A stretch of DNA of 26,679 nt, taken from positions 1 through 26,679 of the forward strand of contig JAAAIG010000543.1 in the NCBI GenBank assembly GCA_015852425.1, written 5' to 3'. The translations under genes and the position numbers were made by a program. The notes beneath the pieces were generated by a model that was given only the letters and a program-made list of their open reading frames with translations, had not been told where the DNA came from and made no database searches. The stretch comes from Gryganskiella cystojenkinii (Eukaryota > Mortierellomycota > Mortierellomycetes > Mortierellales > Mortierellaceae). Positions 20,027-26,679 of this stretch are shown in pieces; within the stretch, counting starts at the first letter, position 1; each line of letters begins with the position of its first letter.

Positions 20027-22943
20027 TTACAACTTGCTGTCAGCAGTCTCTGAGGAGGAAGCAGCAGCCGCCTGTGAGGTTTCGGGCCAGGTATACGGTT
20101 GCGCATGTCTCTCGAATCCAAATCGTCTGATAAACTCGGGAAGTTGTTTGGGACCACGGGATCCATAAGGGTAAACCTCGACAGGGATGGATCCATCATG
20201 ACGATCAATCTTGTGCAAGATAGGCGTGAAGATCCTCCAGGCTTCATCCAACTCATCCGATCGCACAAAGTTGGACTGTTCTCCCATGATCGCATCGAGG
20301 ATCAAATTCTCGTACGCGTCCGGGACTTGCAGGTTTGTGAACCGGGTGTTGTACGACAGGTTCAATTCGGACATGACAGTATCCATACCAAGACCAGGTA
20401 ACTTTTGAGTCATCTTGAGATAAACGGCCTCTTCGGGTTGGACGCGGATCACCAGTTCGTTGCGGGCAGCAACCTCTTTGTTGAAAAGGTTGTTGTTGTT
20501 GGCCGCCATCTCCTTGAATTGAATACGAATCTCGACTTTTTGTTGATCCAAAGCCTTGCCACACTTAAGCACAAAGGGAACACCCTCCCAACGGGGGTTG
20601 TTAATGTGGAAAGCGGCGGCGGCAAAGGTCGCAGTCTTGGACCCCTTGGGAACAGTGTCATCCTCGAGGTAAGAAGGACTCTTGCCATCTTCAGATCGTC
20701 CATACTGTCCCAAGAGAACTTCGGATTCGATCACGGGAGGAATCGAGCGAAGAACATCGACCTAAGAGAAAGAAATACAATAAAAAAAAATAAAAAAAAA
20801 ATAAAAAAGCGAGACGATGATCAGCAATCGGCGTTCTCGTGTTCGAACAAAACACGCTACAGCGTCCCCAGATATCTCCGTTATCAGGAACACGAACACA
20901 AGGTTTACCTTTGCATTACGAATGTCCTCTGCGTTCAACGAGGTTGGTGCCTCCATGGCAATCAAGGACAAGATCTGGAAGAGATCTATTTCATCGATAA
21001 GAACACAACAAAAGAGAATGATCAATTGTCAATGACAGAAGTCGCGTTTCTTGTTCTTTTTTTTTGCCTGAACTGAGTGTTTGCTGCTCAGTCCCTCCTG
21101 CTAGCCGCAATAAAACAAATAAAAACAAACAAAACAAATCTTACGGTTTTGCATAACATCGCGCATGATACCAAACTCGTCAAAGTAGCCTCCGCGTCCC
21201 TCGGTTCCAATCTTTTCCTTGAAGGTGATCTGGACGTTCGAGATATGTTCACGCTCCCAGCACGAACCAAAGATCTGGTTCGTGAAACGCAGGATCATGA
21301 TGTTCTTGACCATCTCCTTGCCCAAGTAGTGATCGATACGGTAGATCTGTCATTGTCGTAAAGGCGAGAAAAGAAAACAATTAGTCAGGCAGGATTAAAA
21401 AGAAAAAAAAAAAACAAGTGGCGACGCTGACGCGATCTTTTTTTTATCAGTTGTTGATGCGAAAAAAAAAGATATGAAAGAAGACCCTCTCCAATCGCGC
21501 CAATCACAACGGTCTCCCTAATCAGTTGCTATAATTTTTGATTGATATTTTTGGTGGGGAGAAAAAATTGACAGGCGCAATGTGTACTGCGCTGAAGCTC
21601 AACCACTCGCACGTCTGAGCCTCCGTCTCCTTGAATGTGTTACTGAACAGCATAAAGAAAGTGACGGTCAGGCCCTCTCCCCAAAAACAAGTCTCTCAGG
21701 TCATTCGCTTACCAACAAAATTCAACCCAACAACAACATGAAGCGTTGAATAGACCAGATAAAAAGCAAGGAGAAGGACAGTCCTCAAGCTGAACGAAAC
21801 CCACAAAAAAAGATCCCCTGAAATCCAAAAGCAAGGAGCTGTAAGAGCCATCAAGCCCATCTGATCAAAAAGATCGCCCCACCTTTATCCCTTTTCTGTC
21901 TTTGCCTGGAGAAAAAAAATCAAACCCAGCGAAACGACGCTTCGCTTCGCTCTTTCACAGCACACGTCTCCACCTTTCTTTTTTTTTCTTTGCTGACAAA
22001 AAAAAATCTTTCTGGTCACGTCAGAACAGTCCATTCTCAGATCCCAGCGATCGAAGAAAAAAGTCGAAAAAAGAAAAATCACGACTGATCACGTCAGAAT
22101 CTTTCCCTCGAAGTCCCTGTCGTTGTTGGCTCGCTTGCGTGCTTGCCCATTGATTCTTTCCCACTCTTTCTCCCCATGGCCCCTCCTCCATTCGTTGTTG
22201 ACCCTTATCACAACTTTGCTGAAATGTTTTCAAAGGAAAAATAATTTCTGTAGGATTTACCTCGTCTTCGCGGTAGAGAGCACCCAGGGCTTTGGACAAG
22301 GTTCTCGAACTCTCGAGATCCATTCCGAAAGGTTTCTCGACAATCAATCGGTTGATACCCTTGTTCGTATAGCAGTTCTTTTTCAGACCGTTCGCGACTG
22401 GGATAAAGACCGAGGGGGGGAGAGCCATATAGAACAGACGATCCTGAATTTTACATTCCTGTTCAACTCGCTTCAGTTCCTTTTCCAGATCCTGAAAACC
22501 TCCATCCTGATCGTACACACCCGAGACATAGGTGCACTGGTCCAAGAACTGGTCCAGGAGCGTCTTGACTTTGGGCGTGGTCGTGTTCTTGATATGTTGA
22601 GAGATCCTCTTGAGGAAATCAGGCCGATCCATCTTTGTACGAGCATACCCAATGATGCGGGTCTGGGGCGCGATATGACCGTGCAGGAAGAGTCCAAAGA
22701 GGGCAGGAAACGTCTTTTTCTTGGCCAGATCCCCTGAGGCACCGAGGACTACGTTATTTTTATGAGATGAGAGAAGAGAGAACAATTAGTAATTGCTATC
22801 ATGAAGAGCGCAGTCCAGATTTCCATTCATCCTCGCATGATTTTTTTTTTCAAACAAGTGAACAGATCATGTAGCAAAAAGGGCTGTTACTTACCGATGA
22901 TGGTGAAGACAGGCCTTCCGTTTACGACAGTGTTGGCGGTCAT
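20027..22943 (-). CDS. ZWF1: Glucose-6-phosphate 1-dehydrogenase
   Basis: First enzyme of the oxidative pentose phosphate pathway; it oxidises glucose 6-phosphate to 6-phosphogluconolactone and makes NADPH in the cytosol. Minus-strand exons 22895-22943, 22261-22748, 21145-21346, 20909-20985 and 20027-20761 give 516 residues, a normal length. Exon 1 is [16 protein letters not shown]; splicing creates [21 protein letters not shown], the Rossmann motif. Later come [20 protein letters not shown], the active-site [15 protein letters not shown] at the start of exon 3, [27 protein letters not shown], and a C-terminal part with [12 protein letters not shown] and [16 protein letters not shown]. Intron 2 is 914 bases against 140-160 for its neighbours. 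The tail after PYTWPET is Ala/Ser-rich and ends SKL, a peroxisomal targeting signal 1 type, so dual cytosol/peroxisome location is possible. Confidence 0.96.
21347..22260 (-). other. Oversized intron 2 of the G6PD gene
   Basis: 914 bases between exons coding YREDE and [11 protein letters not shown], which are contiguous in the family, so no exon is missing. The intron is AT-rich with many poly-A/T runs and two copies of CACGTCAGAA (near 22016 and 22090). No RNA gene or coding exon was recognised. Confidence 0.8.
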
Positions 22944-24402
22944 TTGCTATAGAGGTTGGAGTGTGCGAGATGAAGGGTGGCTGAGTGGAGGGAGTTGACA
23001 GTTGTCAGGAATCTGTTGGGGCTGAAAGAAAAAAGGAGGTGTTCTGTCTTTTTGTTTGTGTTTCGGTTGGTTGGGCAAAGCAGTTGGGAAGGGAAAAGGA
23101 AGAAAGAGAGAAAAGAAAGAAAAAACGTGCGTGCGTGGAAAAATGTGCGAAAAGGAAAAGTGCGGGGTAAAATGTTGCTGTTGTTGTTGTTTGTGCTTGA
23201 CTTTTTTAAAAAAAAGGAGGAAAAGGACACGGCGATGGTACGCGGGGGAAGAAGTGATCGTTGAATGAGAAAAAGAAATTGAATTGAATTGAATTGAAAA
23301 GAAAAAAGAAAGAAAGAAGCAAGAAAGAAGCAAGAAGTTCCTCTGGAGTCGAGTCAGCACGTTTTTTTTTTTTTTTTTAAAGTGCTGAGTCGCAACCAGA
23401 AAAAAAAAAGTCTCGAGTCACGAAGGTGACAAAGGCGACGAATCGATCGATTTCTACATGGGATTTGTGCGTTTAAAAAACGAATAAAAATGAAAGTAAG
23501 AAACAGTCACACACATTTGTTTTTTTTGTTTTTTTTTGTCACACTTCATTTCGTCTGAAAGAGGAAACGCGAAGGTTGAAAAAAAACAAGGTTTTCGAAG
23601 GGTCACCAACAAGGCGCTCTTTCCTTTACTTCGGTCAGTGAACACACGAACGAGTCTTTATTGTTGTTATTGTTGTAGTTGACGAAAAAGTTTTTGATCT
23701 GAAAGGGAGAGCTTTGCCCGCTTCAAATTCTTGCGTGGACTGAGAAACCATCCTCTGCGGACTTGTGCCCTTGTAAGGCAACCCCGAAAATAACCAGAGA
23801 AAGAGGACGCGCGTAGCTCATTTGCGTTTCTGTCCTTGACCCTGCTTATCCACAACCAATTGCAAGTCTTCATTCGCTGATCTTACCTCATCGCTCTGCT
23901 GCCGTCGCCGAATCTTGCCCCTGCTGGAGCTTGCAGTAGAAAACACATCCTTCTCATAGTATCCTCAGACTGACCCCGAATATTACAGGTAAGGAGGCTG
24001 CAACAGAAATGCGCAAAAAGGGTAGAATTCTTGCTGGGATCGACGCACGCGACTCCTGCTGGTGTTGGACACTGCCCCCTTTTTTTTTCATTCGAGTCGC
24101 CTCGCGCCTCCGATCTCGAAGTTGGCCAAGTTTTTTATTTTATTTTTTTTCTTTTCTTCGAAACCCTGTCAGACAGTGGGATCCAATGGCATTATCTCTT
24201 CGTCTGCTTTTTCTTTGCTTCTCCATCCCTATCTTCTTTTCTACTCTTTCCTCTGTGCATCTCATCATTCACCCTTCTTTTTATTTTTACGGCCGTTTTT
24301 TATTCCATTGGCATTTCCTCAGTAGTCAGAGAAACGAGGAAACGAACGGTATCTGAAAAAAAAATAATCACAAACAAGGTCTGTGACCCTACCACGTAAA
24401 GA
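22944..24402. other. Divergent promoter region between the G6PD and exopolyphosphatase genes
   Basis: 1459 bases shared by two divergent starts. Contents: a long purine-rich stretch (about 23080-23150), (GAATT)n and GAAGCAA-like short repeats near 23276-23335, an 18-base poly-T at about 23361, and many other homopolymer runs. A plus-strand donor-like ACAG/GTAAGG at 23990 could mark a 5'-UTR intron of the exopolyphosphatase gene. A 48-codon minus frame ends at 23818 (see findings). No gene is called. Confidence 0.5.
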
Positions 24403-26011
24403 ATGTCACACTACAAATTCATCCACGGTCTCGCACTGTCCGTCACCTTCGTCATCTCTCTCGTCCTCGTCATTATCCCCCAGGCGACCGAATCCCTTTC
24501 TGCCCCGTACGAACAAGCTCAGCTCCACGCACCCTCACTCCCTTTTGATCTGTACAAGAAAAAGACTGCCATGGACATATTTCTGACCTCGATCCGCTCT
24601 CGTCTGGAGGACGAGCCTAGCGAAGATGTCATTGTCGTCAGTGGAAACGAATCTGCTGGTGGGGCATGCAAAATTGATTTGAACCCGATGGATGCATTGT
24701 CAATTGACTACCCTGCTGAACGCCTTTCATTTCAAATTCTCTTCTTGACTAGACCTCGACTCGATCGTCTCGGCATTAACTACCGCATTCTTTTTGTCGC
24801 GTCAGCATAAACACTCAAACCGAGAGGACGTTGACTGGACAACCTCCTCAGGACAACAGCTGGACAAGAAAAAGCACAAGAAGAAGAGGGGTCCCATCGT
24901 CATCCCCTATGTAAACATCCCTAGGATCGACCTTGCCCTCCGATCCGATGTCGTCTTTGTCCTCTCCACCAACAATATCTCGCCTGATAATGTCTTTTTC
25001 CGGGACGATCTCTCAACCTTGGAGGCCTTGAAAGCCAAGGATCAACTGTCGCTGTTCTTGGTTGATCACAACAAGATCATGGGCACCATGAGCACTCTTG
25101 AGGGCGGAAGTACCAAGGTCGTTGGCGTCATCGACCACCACGTGGATGAGAATTTGTACAGGGATACCGCGAATTCAAGGAGAATCGAGGTCGTAGGATC
25201 CTGCTCCAGTCTTATCACGGATGTGTTTTTCAAGGAGGCAATCAAGACCAAGGATTCAATGGAGGAGGAAACCGTCGACAACTACCCAGATGAAGACGAC
25301 TTGACTAAGAAGAAAAAAGTTCCCACTTGGCTCCCTCAAGTCAGTCGGTTGCTCTTGGGACCAATCCTGATCGACACCATGAACCTGAACCCAGAGATGC
25401 ACAAGGTCAAGCCCTTGGACAGTGCCATGGCTAAGCTGTTGTTGCCCTATACGGGTTGGAAATCTCAGGATGAGATCTACCGCAAGATTGACAATGCCCG
25501 TCACGATACCTCTCATCTCTCGTTTTTTGATCTCTTGCGCAAAGATTACAAGGAGTGGACTGTGAGTGAATACCGGACCCAGAACCCGATCAAGGTCGGT
25601 ATCAGTAGCGTGATCGGCCTCATCGACAAGAACGCGAACCGGTACACCAAGGAGACTATGCAAAGCTCGATCACGGAGTGGGCTCAGAACAGGACCGTGG
25701 ATCTCTCGATCGTCCTGTTGGCAGACGATCTTGGCGAGGGTAATGGAGGATACCAACGTCAGTTGATCGTGGACCCGATTTTGGCTAAATTCTATCAGGG
25801 ACCTGGGCCTCCATTCACTCAACGACTGGAGGCTATCCCAGAGTTGCAGTTGGAGAGGACCTTGATCATGGACACCGCCGACTCGGATCAGCGAGGTGTT
25901 CGCGCCTATCTTCAACATAACAATACCTGTACCCGGAAACAAATCTGGCCATGGGTCGAGAAACTCTTGACCGAGGCACCTATGCCTCTCCCTGGCAATG
26001 CGAACCTTTAA
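24403..26011 (+). CDS. PPX1: DHH-family exopolyphosphatase (PPX1-like) with N-terminal hydrophobic segment
   Basis: Exons 24403-24658 and 24753-26011 give 504 residues. Splicing restores motif I, VVSGNESADLDSIVSAL. Further DHH-superfamily motifs are PIVIPYVNIPR, LFLVDHNK, VVGVIDHHVDE and VGSCSSLITDVFF. The C-terminal DHHA2 domain includes LLLGPILIDTMNL, GWKSQDEIYRKI, LLRKDYKEW and ISSVIGLIDK. These Asp/His residues bind the two metals that hydrolyse terminal phosphate from polyphosphate chains; fungal relatives are Ppx1, and animal prune is a cousin. The chosen start adds a hydrophobic segment (LALSVTFVISLVLVII) like a signal anchor, unlike cytosolic/mitochondrial yeast Ppx1. An internal Met (MDIFLTSIRSRLED, at 24570) gives a shorter protein without it. 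A charged Lys-rich loop (DKKKHKKKRG) precedes PIVIP. Confidence 0.92.
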
Positions 26012-26100
26012 AGAAAAGTCACTATTGCATATTTTTTTCCATCAATCCGCAAAGCATCACTATTTAAGCAGTTTTTTGTAAATGAAAAGGGTTGTCTCAG

Positions 26101-26106
26101 AATAAA
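26101..26106 (+). terminator. AATAAA polyadenylation signal
   Basis: Canonical AATAAA 90 bases after the exopolyphosphatase stop codon, in the right orientation for that transcript. Use is inferred. Confidence 0.5.
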
Positions 26107-26592
26107 CGCGAACCGACAACGGCAGGAATTTGTCACGAGCACAACAATGCAGACGAAGCAGACATGCATGAGGCTGTATCTTTTTAAACGGAACGATGAC
26201 AGGGGAACGGTATTCGATCAGCCAAATCAAAAAATTTCAGTTTCTCACCCGAGACCTCTCACTGTTAAATGTCCACAAAAGGACATATCTGGGTCATCAT
26301 TGTCATTCCAATAGCCTCAAACAACGTCAATTGTTATATGGACTGTTCGAGTTCTCGTCGTATGATGATCCTTGACTATTAACCTTGGCTTGAAAGACTT
26401 GGCTCCACCTCGTTTTCCTCTTCTTGACTTGGCGCTTGTCATAGAGTAACCTTTGCTTGACTTGACTCGCCTGGGGACTTTGACCTTGGGTTGATTTATA
26501 GCAACACTAGCTATGCGAAGATCCTAAAACGGGATCACAATTGATTCCCCCGCCTTTCACCTTTGTGACATCAAAACCAAAATCAATTAATC

Positions 26593-26672
26593 TAACCGCC
26601 GACCCAAGTCGTTCGTTAGTTAAGCGCCGACCCATTTTTACCTTCCTTTTTGGGCGACTTAACCGCCGACCA
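26593..26672. repeat. Three direct copies of TAA(C/G)CGCCGACC(C)A
   Basis: Copies at 26593-26606 (TAACCGCCGACCCA), 26621-26634 (TAAGCGCCGACCCA) and 26660-26672 (TAACCGCCGACCA), spaced 28 and 39 bases. They are GC-rich islands in AT-rich DNA. They may be subterminal repeats of a mobile element or protein-binding sites; the window ends before this can be settled. Confidence 0.8.
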
Positions 26673-26679
26673 CCTCCTG

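Larger units (their letters stand above)
26012..26679. other. 3' intergenic region to window edge
   Basis: 668 bases without a gene. A likely polyadenylation signal AATAAA is at 26101. CTTGAC/TTGGC words recur at 26366-26490, and the last 90 bases carry three GC-rich direct repeats. Nothing coding was recognised; a feature may begin beyond the edge. Confidence 0.55.

Noticed and set aside
22977..23268. Lys/Arg-rich plus-strand frames upstream of G6PD
   Set aside because: They translate a purine-rich low-complexity tract in several overlapping frames and have no domain content.
24009..24399. Phe/Ser-rich plus-strand frames before the exopolyphosphatase
   Set aside because: Three overlapping frames through a poly-T/pyrimidine leader; typical of fungal promoter DNA.
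1..26679. CRISPR arrays, prokaryotic operons, insertion sequences
   Set aside because: No spaced identical repeats of the right kind, and genes are intron-containing and eukaryotic throughout.

Overview
The window is nuclear DNA of a filamentous fungus. Protein genes are split by short GT-AG introns of about 50-430 bp (one is 914 bp), the leaders are full of poly-T/poly-A runs, and genes lie on both strands. The gene set and the style of the intergenic DNA suggest an early-diverging lineage such as Mortierellomycotina/Mucoromycota. That assignment is inference; no taxonomic marker is present.

Layout from left to right. (1) 1-1565 (+): 3' part of a peroxisomal D-amino-acid/D-aspartate oxidase. 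(2) 1998-5151 (+): a GH95-like (alpha-L-fucosidase family) protein with a signal anchor and altered catalytic positions. (3) 5416-9741 (+): a 1312-residue protein with a huge disordered RGG/WG-containing N-terminus joined to an eIF4A-like DEAD-box core in which every ATPase motif is degraded. (4) 10070-10491 (-): a 60-residue twin-CX9C protein, NDUFAF8-like, reassembled from three small exons. (5) 11345-12416 (+): translation initiation factor eIF1A. (6) 12631-13799 (-): an EFM4/METTL10-type protein lysine methyltransferase. (7) 13938-15719 (-): a DHPPS-like metallo-beta-lactamase-fold protein. (8) 15876-15948 (-): tRNA-Val(CAC). (9) 15949-17642: no confident gene, only minus-strand coding-like fragments in shifting frames. 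(10) 17643-18628 (-): a fungal PARP-like ADP-ribosyltransferase with Cys-rich knuckles. (11) 19368-19851 (-): a weak 93-residue hypothetical gene. (12) 20027-22943 (-): glucose-6-phosphate dehydrogenase. (13) 24403-26011 (+): a DHH-family exopolyphosphatase (PPX1-like) with an N-terminal hydrophobic segment. The right edge holds three direct copies of a GC-rich 13-14 bp motif.

Most genes are unrelated housekeeping loci. There is a loose translation theme in the middle: the eIF4A-derived pseudohelicase, eIF1A, the EFM4-like methyltransferase (which in yeast modifies elongation factor eEF1A) and a tRNA. Gene order in fungi rarely implies shared function, so no operon-like logic is claimed. The most novel item is the eIF4A-like pseudohelicase with its tryptophan/RGG-rich disordered arm. 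Exon coordinates come from manual splicing on frame continuity, GT-AG borders and family similarity recalled from memory; no search was run.
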